Assembly: GCA_018622675.1 (NCBI GenBank) | Contig: CP076020.1 | Coordinates: 186,001 to 250,000 of the forward strand | From: Mycoplasmatota bacterium | GTDB taxonomy: Bacteria; Bacillota_I; Bacilli_A; Izemoplasmatales; Hujiaoplasmataceae | Direction of reading: 5' to 3' | Length of the DNA: 64,000 nt | In this document: one piece after another, positions 16,869 to 24,754 of the stretch | How positions within the stretch are numbered: the stretch's first letter is position 1 | How the letters are laid out: each line of letters begins with the position of its first letter | Position numbers and translations under genes: made by a program | The notes under the pieces: model-generated | The model's database searches: none | What the model was told of the DNA's origin: nothing | The model's input: only the letters and a program-made list of their open reading frames with translations

Positions 16869-17453
16869 ATGCCGGTGTTAAATAATAATAAAATAAGATT
16901 GGCTTTAGCCGCCTTCTTATTTATAGGTTTTATCTTCACAACAACATCAGCTTTCTCATACTGGCAAGAAGTTACTTTGTCTAATGACATAGAAGTGATT
17001 AATATAGGTGAACCTGTAGAAATAGTTGTGACTGACTTAAATTCTTCACCTGAACAAGTATCTTTAGTACCAAGTGGATACGCTATGCAAGTCAATGATG
17101 TTGAATTTATTACACTCAGTTATCGTATTGGTGTTTCAAAAGAATTACTTAATACTGTGAACTTAATCATTACAAAAGATAATGTTTTAATTAATAACCA
17201 GGACACTTATTCACATTTAATTGATATAGATATAATGAATATGGGCGAAATCGCTACAGTAGATCTATTCAATGATTCTATTGTTATCACTGTTGTCATT
17301 AGATTAATTGAACCTATTGATTCAGAAGAAGCACTTGAGTTAGGTTTAGATGAAGATCGCGTCAATGTAGAAGACTCAGTCGCTGCATATAATGCAATCA
17401 TTGGTCAAAATGTTAGTTTTCAATTACTATTTGAATTGAAAAACAAAGAGTAA
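16869..17453 (+). CDS. SipW-type exported structural protein
   Basis: A 194-residue protein. The signal sequence (residues ~9-32) ends in TSAFSYWQE, close to the FAYW motif of SipW-processed TasA/CalY-type proteins. The mature region is beta-rich and acidic and is a paralogue of the product at 16050. AGGAGAG directly precedes ATG 16869; the alternative upstream ATG at 16779 lies inside the terminator hairpin and is rejected. It is the first gene after riboswitch 2 and is co-transcribed with 17502 and 18134 up to the terminator at 18453. A role in a c-di-GMP-induced extracellular fibre or matrix is inference. Confidence 0.78.
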   Translation: MPVLNNNKIRLALAAFLFIGFIFTTTSAFSYWQEVTLSNDIEVINIGEPVEIVVTDLNSSPEQVSLVPSGYAMQVNDVEFITLSYRIGVSKELLNTVNLIITKDNVLINNQDTYSHLIDIDIMNMGEIATVDLFNDSIVITVVIRLIEPIDSEEALELGLDEDRVNVEDSVAAYNAIIGQNVSFQLLFELKNKE

Positions 17454-17501
17454 TTTAAATAAAAAAAATAAAAATATAAGAAATATAAGGAGAGTTTTAA
17501 A

Positions 17502-18086
17502 ATGAAATCAAAAAAATTAGTTATTGGATTATTGCTATTATTAGCAGTCGTATTTACAACAGGAACATTTGCATATTGGGCAAGTGGAGTTAATGGACCA
17601 ACAACAGATGGAACAACAACAGGAACAGTAAATATTGGTCAAGGTGAAGCTGTTGAAACATCTTTTGTATTAACAGGAAGTCCTGCTACAGGTGGAAACT
17701 TGGTGCCTGCAAATCAACTTTCTAATAGCCCTGCGGGGTCTGTTGATGAAGTCAATGTTACATATGGTGTACAATGGACTGAAGATGGAACCACATCACA
17801 ACTTGCCGGAACTACAAGCACTGCTCCAATTACAATTACTTGGGTAATTACTGCAGACAATAGCGGAAATGATGTATCAACTTTAGCAAATACTTTAATT
17901 ACTGTTACACCAAATGTAGGAAATTTAGCAAGTTTAACTTTAGATGCTGCTCCCGAAAATTTTTCATTTGCTGTTACAATGACTGAACCAGCAGATCAAG
18001 ATGAATATAATGATATTTCAGGAGCAACAATTACTATTACATTTACTTATAGTTTAGGATCAATAACTACTACAGATAACAATTAA
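17502..18086 (+). CDS. SipW-type exported protein, probable major matrix/fibre subunit
   Basis: A 194-residue protein. Its signal sequence ends TFAYWASG (residues ~21-28), the textbook SipW-dependent signal end. The mature chain is unlike its neighbours in composition: rich in Thr, Gly, Ala, Ser and Pro, with few charged residues, Cys-free, and predicted all-beta. The low-complexity, Thr-rich sequence and the strong ribosome-binding site (AAGGAG, 17489 region) suit an abundant structural protein of the TasA/camelysin type. I see no direct sequence match to TasA that proves homology. It lies in the riboswitch-2 transcript. Confidence 0.78.
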   Translation: MKSKKLVIGLLLLLAVVFTTGTFAYWASGVNGPTTDGTTTGTVNIGQGEAVETSFVLTGSPATGGNLVPANQLSNSPAGSVDEVNVTYGVQWTEDGTTSQLAGTTSTAPITITWVITADNSGNDVSTLANTLITVTPNVGNLASLTLDAAPENFSFAVTMTEPADQDEYNDISGATITITFTYSLGSITTTDNN

Positions 18087-18133
18087 TTAGTAATAACTTA
18101 AATAGGTTTTGCTAATACAAAAGAGGTGATGCC

Positions 18134-18445
18134 ATGAAGAAAAAAGGTAAGATATTAAGAATTGCTATTTTAGCATTCATGGTTATTTCTTTATCATTAA
18201 CAACCAGTCATACTTTAGCCTATTGGGCAGAACCCATCATTGTTACTGAATCTATTGAATCTTCAGAAACTATTACTGCCGGAGATTGGGAACAAGCTTT
18301 TCCCTATGATTCAAACTATAATGATTATGAAGCTGGCGATTTAGTCACTTATAATGGTAGGACCTATAGAGCTTTAAGTGGACTTGCTAATAGTCTTACG
18401 CCCGGATCTGGATGGTTTTGGTGGCTAGGTTGGTCAAGATTATAA
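18134..18445 (+). CDS. Tiny secreted carbohydrate-binding protein (SipW-type signal plus CBM5/12)
   Basis: A 103-residue protein. A signal sequence ending TLAYWAEP (residues ~28-33) is followed by a ~20-residue linker and then a complete CBM5/12-like chitin/carbohydrate-binding module (residues ~52-103). The diagnostic aromatic pattern is W…Y…GDLVTYNGRTYRAL…PGSGWFWW. There is no catalytic domain. It may tether the extracellular structure to a glycan surface such as chitin or another cell's envelope. It is the last gene before the terminator at 18453, in the riboswitch-2 operon. RBS GAGGTG precedes the ATG. Confidence 0.83.
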   Translation: MKKKGKILRIAILAFMVISLSLTTSHTLAYWAEPIIVTESIESSETITAGDWEQAFPYDSNYNDYEAGDLVTYNGRTYRALSGLANSLTPGSGWFWWLGWSRL

Positions 18446-18452
18446 TGTTTAT

Positions 18453-18486
18453 AAAACGCAAAAAGAAAGCTTTTTGCGTTTTTTTA
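18453..18486 (+). terminator. Terminator of the riboswitch-2 operon
   Basis: A 13-bp stem AAAACGCAAAAAG (18453-18465)/CTTTTTGCGTTTT (18470-18482) runs into a T tract. Confidence 0.88.
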
Positions 18487-18494
18487 ATCCATTA

Positions 18495-18522
18495 TTACTA
18501 TTCTTAGGAATTATGATATAAT
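18495..18522 (+). promoter_or_regulatory. Putative promoter of the signal-peptidase operon
   Basis: TTACTA (18495-18500), a 16-base spacer and TATAAT (18517-18522) lie 38 bases before the sipW start codon. Confidence 0.5.
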
Positions 18523-18559
18523 ATGAATTAGATTGTATAATAATTGAAGAGGTAAAAAA

Positions 18560-19141
18560 ATGAGTGAAAACAAAAATAAAAAAATTTATAGTTTAATCAA
18601 GATGATTCTTTTTTATGTGCTAGTCTTTTTCTTAAGTATGTTTGTTATTTTTGAGGTGTTTATGCCTAAACAAACTGTTAAGGTGTTTGGCTTCAAACCA
18701 TACAATGTCATCACTCAAAGTATGGAGCCAGTATTGAAAGTGAATGATTTAATTATTGTTAAGAATTTTGATGTTGAAGATTTAGAAGAAGAGGATATCA
18801 TTACTTTTTATGCTGATATAGATTATAATGGAGAAAAAGAAATTGTCACTCATTACATTTATTCAATTGATATGAATGATTCAGATGAATATATCATAAG
18901 AACTAATCGACACTTTGATGAAGACAATAATATAGTTCCTGATACTTGGATACTAAATGAAGATGATGTTTTAGGTTTATATAGTTTTAAGATTCCTTAT
19001 TTAGGATATGTCACTGAATTCTTTAAAAGTCCTTTTGGTATTGCTGCGATAGTTGTAAATGCAGGTATTATAGCCGCAATTGTGATTTTAATCAAAAGAG
19101 AAAAGAAAATGAAGATGAAAGAAGATGAACAAATAGAATAA
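18560..19141 (+). CDS. sipW: SipW-type (ER-like) signal peptidase I, copy 1
   Basis: A 193-residue protein with an N-terminal transmembrane segment (~14-35), an extracytoplasmic S26B domain and a C-terminal transmembrane segment (~152-177). The catalytic Ser54 lies in ITQSMEPVL. The general base is His98 in VTHYIYS, as in SipW, archaeal and ER signal peptidases, and not the Lys of the bacterial P-type. SipW enzymes process a small set of matrix proteins such as TasA, matching the FAYW-type signal proteins just upstream. It is the first of three paralogous genes in a row. Confidence 0.9.
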   Translation: MSENKNKKIYSLIKMILFYVLVFFLSMFVIFEVFMPKQTVKVFGFKPYNVITQSMEPVLKVNDLIIVKNFDVEDLEEEDIITFYADIDYNGEKEIVTHYIYSIDMNDSDEYIIRTNRHFDEDNNIVPDTWILNEDDVLGLYSFKIPYLGYVTEFFKSPFGIAAIVVNAGIIAAIVILIKREKKMKMKEDEQIE

Positions 19142-19160
19142 TTAACTTTAGGAGTCTTTT

Positions 19161-19787
19161 ATGAAAAAAGTTTTTAAAAAGACATTAGATAGCATGAAAA
19201 GATTTATTTTGTTTTGTTATCATTATTTTAAAAAACATTATGTGAAAATAGGCTTTTATTTTTTAGCATTTATTTTGTTTATAAATGCTATTTTTATGAC
19301 AGTCTATCTGATTAATCGCAACTATGATTATAAAATTGTAGATACATTATATATAGAAGCTATTTTACCTAATCAAGATATAAATAGCACTTTAAAAACA
19401 GGAATTGTAAAAATCAAAAAAATAGATTACGACCGTATTTCTACGGATGATCAAGTTGTTATGTGTTGTGCTTATGGATTAGATGAATTTTGGGTTCAAG
19501 ATGTTGTTAGTGTAAATAAAGATGATAAAGTGATACAAACATCTTATGATGATTTTACATTTACATTAGTAAACGAAGATGATGCTTATGGTGTTTATAT
19601 AGAAGAAGCTAATATTTTTGTCACAATGTATTATACATCATCATTTATTAGAGGATATGCTTTATGGATGGTATCTGAAATTTTATTTATTTATATATAT
19701 CACTTTGTTTTTATACAAAAAAGATTAAAAGGTGTTTTGAAAAAAAATACACCAATAGAAAGTGCTGAAGAAGATGAAAATATTTAA
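19161..19787 (+). CDS. Apparent catalytically dead SipW paralogue
   Basis: A 208-residue membrane protein with helices at ~30-52 and ~160-185 and an extracytoplasmic region. Its spacing and motifs track the flanking peptidases. NQDINSTLKTGIVKIKK aligns with TQSMEPVLKVNDLIIVKN, ISTDDQVVM with LEEEDIITF, WVQDVVSV with IVTHYIYS, and LVNEDDAYGVY with LNEDDVLGLY. In this alignment the catalytic Ser becomes Asp73 and the His becomes Asp114, so peptidase activity is not expected. It may be a substrate-binding or regulatory subunit (inference). It overlaps the next gene by 14 bases. The alignment was made by eye and the similarity is weak outside these blocks. Confidence 0.6.
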   Translation: MKKVFKKTLDSMKRFILFCYHYFKKHYVKIGFYFLAFILFINAIFMTVYLINRNYDYKIVDTLYIEAILPNQDINSTLKTGIVKIKKIDYDRISTDDQVVMCCAYGLDEFWVQDVVSVNKDDKVIQTSYDDFTFTLVNEDDAYGVYIEEANIFVTMYYTSSFIRGYALWMVSEILFIYIYHFVFIQKRLKGVLKKNTPIESAEEDENI

Positions 19788-20319
19788 AAAAACCTTACAT
19801 ATCCTTTTTTATGGGCTTATATTAATGATTGTTTATTATTTGGCTTTACAATTTTTAATGCCAGATAAAACCATTGATTATATTGGTTTCAAAACCTTTG
19901 TTGTATTAACACCTAGTATGGAACCAAAAATCAATGTCAATGATATGATTGTTGTTAAGAAAGCAAAACAAGAGGATATTGAAGTCGGAGATATTATTAC
20001 ATTTGAAGTGTATATCCAAAATTTAGGTCAAGAGGCTTATGTTACCCATTATGTTGGTGACATTGACGACACCGGTGATGATGCCATTTATTATACACAT
20101 GGTGAAAATGCACCTGAAGGTGTTTATGACAAATGGGTGGATCAAGATAATCAAGACATTAATATTACATATGATGATATAGCGGGAGAGTATCTTTTTA
20201 AAATACCTAATTTAGGCTTTGTTTCTAGGTTGTTACAAGATCCTTATATGTTAGCTTTTATTGTATTTGATGTAGTGATTATTTATGCCTTAGTTAAAGT
20301 CATCAGAAAAAAAGATTAA
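19774..20319 (+). CDS. sipW: SipW-type (ER-like) signal peptidase I, copy 2
   Basis: A 181-residue protein with N-terminal (~8-28) and C-terminal (~152-175) membrane helices. Ser48 lies in LTPSMEPKI and His92 in VTHYVGD, forming the SipW/ER-type Ser-His dyad. The ATG at 19774 is chosen (AGAAG ahead); it overlaps the preceding gene by 14 bases, implying translational coupling. Two active SipW enzymes for one cluster suggest a split client range, perhaps including the distant protein at 55719. A terminator follows at 20332. Confidence 0.88.
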   Translation: MKIFKKTLHILFYGLILMIVYYLALQFLMPDKTIDYIGFKTFVVLTPSMEPKINVNDMIVVKKAKQEDIEVGDIITFEVYIQNLGQEAYVTHYVGDIDDTGDDAIYYTHGENAPEGVYDKWVDQDNQDINITYDDIAGEYLFKIPNLGFVSRLLQDPYMLAFIVFDVVIIYALVKVIRKKD

Positions 20320-20331
20320 ATGATTGATAAG

Positions 20332-20360
20332 GAGAAAGATAAATTCTTTCTCTTTTTTTT
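20332..20360 (+). terminator. Terminator of the sipW operon
   Basis: A 7-bp stem GAGAAAG (20332-20338)/CTTTCTC (20346-20352) is followed by eight T residues. Confidence 0.8.
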
Positions 20361-20450
20361 CTTTAGTGATTGCAAAAGCTCGCAAAGAGTATTATTATAT
20401 AAATAGTGTATGATAAGCTTAAATTTGTTTATGGAAAGGACAAGATTTAC

Positions 20451-20858
20451 ATGGCTATTTTGGAAAAAGTAAAGAAATTAACAAAAAATATTTTTACAAG
20501 CAATGATCAAGATGTTGATTCATTAAATCTTATTTCAGTGGAAAACATGGAGACTAAGTATCGTCAAGAAGATTACATGGGTGCCGCAAAAGATTTAAAG
20601 CTTTTACTTGAGAGATACGGAAGAAGAAAAAGGAAGAATCACCGTTATAAAGGAAGAGAGTTTATATATTTTATACTAAGTAATAAACATAAAGACCTTA
20701 AGAATACGGGTTATACGCACTGGGAAAATATTGAAAAATTTATCAAACTAAACCAAAATAAAGTATATGAGTACCATAGAAAAAATTTAAGAAATGCAAT
20801 GGATTTCTTTGAAAAAGAAGTGAAGAGTATTAATGAAATTAAAATTCAAACAAAATAA
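20451..20858 (+). CDS. Hypothetical small basic protein
   Basis: A 135-residue, largely helical, Lys/Arg/Asn-rich protein with no signal or membrane segment. A central basic patch RYGRRKRKNHRYKGRE (about residues 58-73) is notable and could bind nucleic acid, but no family is recognised. The ATG at 20451 has AAAGG ten bases upstream; an earlier in-frame start at 20406 has none. It sits alone between two terminators, separating the matrix cluster from the glycerol regulon. Confidence 0.6.
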   Translation: MAILEKVKKLTKNIFTSNDQDVDSLNLISVENMETKYRQEDYMGAAKDLKLLLERYGRRKRKNHRYKGREFIYFILSNKHKDLKNTGYTHWENIEKFIKLNQNKVYEYHRKNLRNAMDFFEKEVKSINEIKIQTK

Positions 20859-20865
20859 TCAAGAT

Positions 20866-20894
20866 AAAAATCTTCTATTTTAGAAGATTTTTTT
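20866..20894 (+). terminator. Rho-independent terminator
   Basis: A 12-bp stem (20866-20877 with 20881-20892), 3-base loop and T-run follow the hypothetical gene directly. Confidence 0.85.
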
Positions 20895-20959
20895 ATAGAA
20901 AAAAGGTTTAATTATTTTAATATATCCAAACAAATCTAAATTTTTTATATCATATTAAC

Positions 20960-20988
20960 TTGACACAATGAAGTAAGCGCTTTATAAT
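20960..20988 (+). promoter_or_regulatory. Promoter of the glycerol operon
   Basis: A consensus TTGACA (20960-20965) and TATAAT (20983-20988) have a 17-base spacer. The spacer contains the cre site listed separately. Confidence 0.8.
20972..20985. promoter_or_regulatory. cre (CcpA) site in the glycerol promoter
   Basis: AGTAAGCGCTTTAT matches the core AAGCGCTT of catabolite-responsive elements. It lies between -35 and -10, so CcpA binding would block RNA polymerase when preferred sugars are present. Confidence 0.6.
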
Positions 20989-21023
20989 GAGTGTAGAAAA
21001 GTTAATCATTCTTAGAGTTAGGA

Positions 21024-21064
21024 GAACGGACAAAGGAATAAATCCTTTTTTTCGTTCATTTTAT
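21024..21064 (+). promoter_or_regulatory. GlpP-type attenuator 1 (leader of glpP)
   Basis: A two-tier terminator hairpin has an outer stem GAACG/CGTTC (21024-21028 with 21053-21057), an asymmetric internal loop and an inner stem AAAGGA/TCCTTT. A T-rich tail follows. It lies between the promoter and glpP and resembles the hairpins at 21644 and 26331. GlpP antitermination is inferred from family knowledge. Confidence 0.65.
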
Positions 21065-21080
21065 TTATATGGGGGAAATT

Positions 21081-21614
21081 ATGAATGAACAAGTCATACC
21101 CGCTATATCTAGCTTTAAAAAATTGAAGGTCTTTTTGGATTCTGATTTAAATATTGGAATACTGATGAATTTTCAATTAGCTCAACTAGAGTCAATTGTT
21201 CAACAGATGAAAGAAAATAAGAAGATTGTTTTAATTCATTCAGAATTGATAAAAGGTTTGGCAAGCGATGAATACGGCGCGATTTATTTAATACAAGAAT
21301 TAAAAGTGGATGGAATAATATCTAGTAAACCTAAGGTCATTGAAGTCTGTAAGAAAAGAAATGTTATGGGTGTTTATCGTTTTTTTATTAAAGATACCAT
21401 TTCATTAGAACAAAGTATAGATATTGGACAGAGGTTAAGACCAGATTTTGTGGAAATTTTACCTGCAAGTTGTTTTGATTTAATTAGTGATTTAAAACAA
21501 AAGTTAGGTTGTGAAGTATGGATGGGTGGATTGATCAATAGCCAAAAACAAATTGATCAATGCTTCAATCATGGTGCCATCGCTATTACAACATCTAATA
21601 CAGATTTATGGTAA
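21081..21614 (+). CDS. glpP: Glycerol uptake operon antiterminator GlpP
   Basis: A 177-residue TIM-barrel-like protein of the GlpP family. Motifs include VIPAISSFKKLKVFLDS near the N-terminus, SDEYGAIYLIQELKVDGIISSKP, RFFIKDTISLEQSI, RPDFVEILPA and a C-terminal GGLINSQKQIDQCFNHGAIAITTSN. With glycerol-3-phosphate bound it prevents termination in glp leaders. RBS GGGGGAAATT places the start at the ATG 21081; an ATG at 21069 lies upstream of that site. It is the first gene of the glycerol operon, under its own attenuator. Confidence 0.92.
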   Translation: MNEQVIPAISSFKKLKVFLDSDLNIGILMNFQLAQLESIVQQMKENKKIVLIHSELIKGLASDEYGAIYLIQELKVDGIISSKPKVIEVCKKRNVMGVYRFFIKDTISLEQSIDIGQRLRPDFVEILPASCFDLISDLKQKLGCEVWMGGLINSQKQIDQCFNHGAIAITTSNTDLW

Positions 21615-21643
21615 ACAATTAAAAGTTAATATTGAATGAGTTT

Positions 21644-21684
21644 AGAGCGAAGAAATGTTTATTCATTTTTTCGCTTTGTTTTAT
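21644..21684 (+). promoter_or_regulatory. GlpP-type attenuator 2 (between glpP and the G3P dehydrogenase-like gene)
   Basis: An outer stem AGCGAA/TTCGCT (21646-21651 with 21670-21675) and an inner stem AAATG/CATTT are separated by a bulge. TTGTTTTATTTA follows. It has the same two-tier design as the hairpin at 21024. Read-through after glpP therefore seems to be controlled too. Confidence 0.65.
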
Positions 21685-21698
21685 TTAGGGGGTATATA

Positions 21699-23141
21699 AT
21701 GTACGATTTTATTATTATAGGAGCTGGTGTCATTGGTAGTTCAGTGGCAAGAGAGCTATCAAAGTATCAAGCAAAAACTTTATGTTTAGAAAAAGAAAAT
21801 GATGTCGCTAATGTTCAATCATTAGCCAATTCAGCTATTATCCATGCAGGACACAATCCAGAACCAGGTTCATTAAAAGCTATATTAAGTATTAGAGGTA
21901 ATCTCTTGTATGATGATTGGGAAAAAGACTTACATATTCCTTTATTAAGAACGGGTGCTTTTGTTGTGGCTCACAACAAAGAAGAAGAAAGTAAACTAGA
22001 AGATATTCTTGAAACAAGTAGGAAAAATAAGGTGCCTAATTATGAGATTTTATCTGGTGATCAAGCACGTAAAATAGAACCTAATTTAGCTAAATCAATT
22101 ACTAAGGTATTATCATTGCCATCAACAAAAGTCACTTATCCTTGGGAAGTTGCTTTTGCTTGTATGGAAAATGCTATTGATAATGGTGTTGAATTTCAAA
22201 AGAATAAGCTTGTGACGAATATAAGTGTTATTGATGGTGGCTTTGAAATAGAAGTTAACCATAAAGAAAAGTATAGAACAAAAAATGTGATTAATGCCGC
22301 TGGCGTTGACAGTTCTAATTTAGGTGCCTTTATTGAAGAACCGCCTTTTCAGATTAAACCTAGAAAAGGGGAGTATTTTGTATTAGATAAAAGAGTTGAA
22401 GGCTTTATGAAACATGTAATCTATCCCCTTCCTAGTGATAAGGGCAAGGGTGTATTAATAACACCTCAAGTACATGGGAATATACTTTTGGGACCAAGTT
22501 CAGAATATATTGATGATTTGCATAAGGCAAAAACCACTGATGAGGGATTAGCATATATTAAGAAGCATTCTACTGCATTAGCAGAGAATATACCTTTTCA
22601 TATGATTATTAGATCTTTTGCTGGTATTCGTTCTACTTCAACATATGATGATTTCTATATAAAAGAATCTTCTGAAAATAAGGGTTTTTATTACTTAGGC
22701 GGAATTGAATCACCTGGATTAACAGCTGCGCCAGCTATTGGACCCTACTTGGTCAATGAAGTCATCAAAGTGAAAAATAATTATCATCCAAAAGCTGATT
22801 TTAATCCTTATAGGAGTCAAAGGCTAGAGTTTCATAGATTGCCTTGGCAAGAAAAGAAAAAACTTTTAGATGAAGATCCTTTATATGGTAGAATCATATG
22901 TAAATGTGAAAAGATAACTGAAAAGGAAATTATTGATGCTATTCATGGGCCTTTAGGGTCTCATTCAATTAAAGGTATAAAGAAAAGAGTCAGAGCTGGA
23001 GCTGGCTTATGTCAAGGTGGTTATTGCGAAGAAAAAATAATGAAGATTATCGCAAGAGAACTAGATATATCACCTTTAGATCTAGAGTATGATGATCTTA
23101 AATCTAAACTTTTTAAAGAAGAAACGAAGGTGAAAAAATGA
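21699..23141 (+). CDS. FAD-dependent glycerol-3-phosphate dehydrogenase-like protein (GlpA/GlpO type)
   Basis: A 480-residue protein. The N-terminal DAO/FAD domain opens with IIGAGVIGSSVAREL and contains NSAIIHAGHNPEPGSLKA. The C-terminus is a BFD-like Fe-S region with Cys in ICKCEKITEKEI and GLCQGGYCEEKI (4 Cys). This COG0579 architecture, encoded together with the next two genes and glpK, oxidises sn-glycerol-3-phosphate to DHAP in anaerobic-type systems; the assignment to G3P rests on the glpP/glpK context. The ATG 21699 has AGGGGG ahead; the longer frame from 21636 overlaps the attenuator. The stop overlaps the next start by four bases. Confidence 0.87.
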   Translation: MYDFIIIGAGVIGSSVARELSKYQAKTLCLEKENDVANVQSLANSAIIHAGHNPEPGSLKAILSIRGNLLYDDWEKDLHIPLLRTGAFVVAHNKEEESKLEDILETSRKNKVPNYEILSGDQARKIEPNLAKSITKVLSLPSTKVTYPWEVAFACMENAIDNGVEFQKNKLVTNISVIDGGFEIEVNHKEKYRTKNVINAAGVDSSNLGAFIEEPPFQIKPRKGEYFVLDKRVEGFMKHVIYPLPSDKGKGVLITPQVHGNILLGPSSEYIDDLHKAKTTDEGLAYIKKHSTALAENIPFHMIIRSFAGIRSTSTYDDFYIKESSENKGFYYLGGIESPGLTAAPAIGPYLVNEVIKVKNNYHPKADFNPYRSQRLEFHRLPWQEKKKLLDEDPLYGRIICKCEKITEKEIIDAIHGPLGSHSIKGIKKRVRAGAGLCQGGYCEEKIMKIIARELDISPLDLEYDDLKSKLFKEETKVKK

Positions 23142-24403
23142 TGAAGGATGTCATTGTCATCGGTGGAGGTGCTGGTGGATTAGCTGCTGCAATTGAGATT
23201 CATCAAGCGGGTAAAGATGTATTGCTAATCGAAAGAGAAGAATTTCTTGGGGGGATATTAAATCAATGTATTCATAATGGATTTGGTCTTGAAGTTTTTA
23301 AAGAAGAATATACGGGTCCAGAATATGCCAACCAATTTATTGATGTTTTTTTACAAGAAAAAATTGATTATTTGCTTGATACAACAGTGATTGGCTTAAA
23401 AAAAGAAGGTCATATATTTACAGTAGAGACTTCTAATGAATCTCAAGGTATTGAGTTTTATCAAACTCAAACTGTTGTGGTTTCAACAGGGTCTTATGAA
23501 AGAACTAGAGGACAAATTTCAATTCCAGGTGATAGACCCTATGGTGTTATTACAGCGGGTAGTGCACAAAGGTATCTAAATACTGATGGATTACTTGTTG
23601 GAAAGAAAGTATTTATTTTGGGCAGTGGGGATATTGGCTTAATTATGGCTAGGAGAATGAAATTAGAAGGGGCAGAGGTATTAGGTGTCGCTGAAATTAT
23701 GCCACATTCTAACGGCTTAAATAGAAATATTGTTCAATGTTTAAATGATTTTGATATACCATTATATTTATCTCATACAGTGACGGAAATCATAGCTGAT
23801 GACCACCAAAGGTTATCTAAAATAAAGGTCTCTAAGGTTGATGAATCTTTTCGTGTGATTAAAGGTAGTGAAAAAGTCTTTGAAGTGGATACCTTGTTAC
23901 TTTCTATAGGCTTAATTCCAGATGTCACAATACTTGATGATTTAGGTGTTGAAATAGACAAAAGAACTAAAAGTGTTAAGGTTAATCAAGCTTATGAAAC
24001 AAATATAGAAGGTCTTTTTGTTTGTGGTAATGCATTACAAGTTCATGATTTAGTTGATAATGTAACTTTAGAAAGTAAAAGAGCAGGACAAGCAGTCGTA
24101 AGATATTTGAATAAAGATAAAGTTAAAGAGAATCATACACTTTCTTTAAATCCAGGGACTAATCTTGCTTATATCACCCCTCAAAGACTTGATATGGGAC
24201 TTGAACAAGAAAATATAAGCTTATCTTTTCGTTCAAGAAAAAAAATGGAAAAAGCAGTTTGCAAAATATATCAAAATAGTCAACTTATATTTGAAAAAAA
24301 ATTATTTTTTGTTTTACCAGCTGAAATGGAGACCATTCAATTGCCTTTTAAGACCATTCAGGATCAAGGTGATTTAAAGGTTGAATTAGAGGTGAAATCA
24401 TGA
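23138..24403 (+). CDS. FAD/NAD-dependent oxidoreductase partner of the G3P dehydrogenase
   Basis: A 421-residue Pyr_redox_2 protein. The FAD fold starts VIGGGAGGLAAAIEIHQAG, and a second Rossmann domain (ILGSGDIGLIMARRM) for NAD(P)H occurs around residues 155-175. FVCGNALQVHDLVDN near the end is the second FAD contact. A C-terminal ~80-residue extension is beta-rich. COG0446-type partners of GlpA-like dehydrogenases probably pass electrons between the Fe-S/FAD centre and NAD(P). It overlaps both neighbours by four bases, so the trio is translationally coupled. Confidence 0.87.
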   Translation: MMKDVIVIGGGAGGLAAAIEIHQAGKDVLLIEREEFLGGILNQCIHNGFGLEVFKEEYTGPEYANQFIDVFLQEKIDYLLDTTVIGLKKEGHIFTVETSNESQGIEFYQTQTVVVSTGSYERTRGQISIPGDRPYGVITAGSAQRYLNTDGLLVGKKVFILGSGDIGLIMARRMKLEGAEVLGVAEIMPHSNGLNRNIVQCLNDFDIPLYLSHTVTEIIADDHQRLSKIKVSKVDESFRVIKGSEKVFEVDTLLLSIGLIPDVTILDDLGVEIDKRTKSVKVNQAYETNIEGLFVCGNALQVHDLVDNVTLESKRAGQAVVRYLNKDKVKENHTLSLNPGTNLAYITPQRLDMGLEQENISLSFRSRKKMEKAVCKIYQNSQLIFEKKLFFVLPAEMETIQLPFKTIQDQGDLKVELEVKS

Positions 24404-24753
24404 AAAAAGAATTTATATGTATCGTTTGTCCAAGAGGATGCCGTATTAGTGTAGATGATGATCTCAATATTTCAGGTAACCAATGTCCAAGAGGGAAAAC
24501 CTATGTTGAAAATGAAATGAAGTCACCGACAAGAATATTAACAACAACTGTAAAAACTATTTTTGAATATACACCAAGACTTTCTTGTAAAACTGACAAA
24601 CCCATACCAAAAGAATTGTTATTTAAAGCAATGGAAGTGATTAATGACGTTGTGATAGAAGAAGAAATCAATATTGGTGATATCATTATCATGAATATTT
24701 TAGATACTGGTGCTAATGTCATTGCGACCAAACCATCAAGGAAGAAGGAATAA
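24400..24753 (+). CDS. DUF1667 cysteine-rich redox protein
   Basis: A 117-residue protein with four cysteines at the N-terminus (C7, C10, C14, C29: IVCPRGCRI…NQCPRG), typical of DUF1667 (COG3862). The rest is [13 protein letters not shown] and a helical C-terminus with [18 protein letters not shown]. The family is always found with the two preceding flavoprotein types and glpK; it probably carries an Fe-S or metal centre in electron transfer. The start overlaps the previous stop by four bases. Confidence 0.9.
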   Translation: MKKEFICIVCPRGCRISVDDDLNISGNQCPRGKTYVENEMKSPTRILTTTVKTIFEYTPRLSCKTDKPIPKELLFKAMEVINDVVIEEEINIGDIIIMNILDTGANVIATKPSRKKE

Positions 24754-24754
24754 T

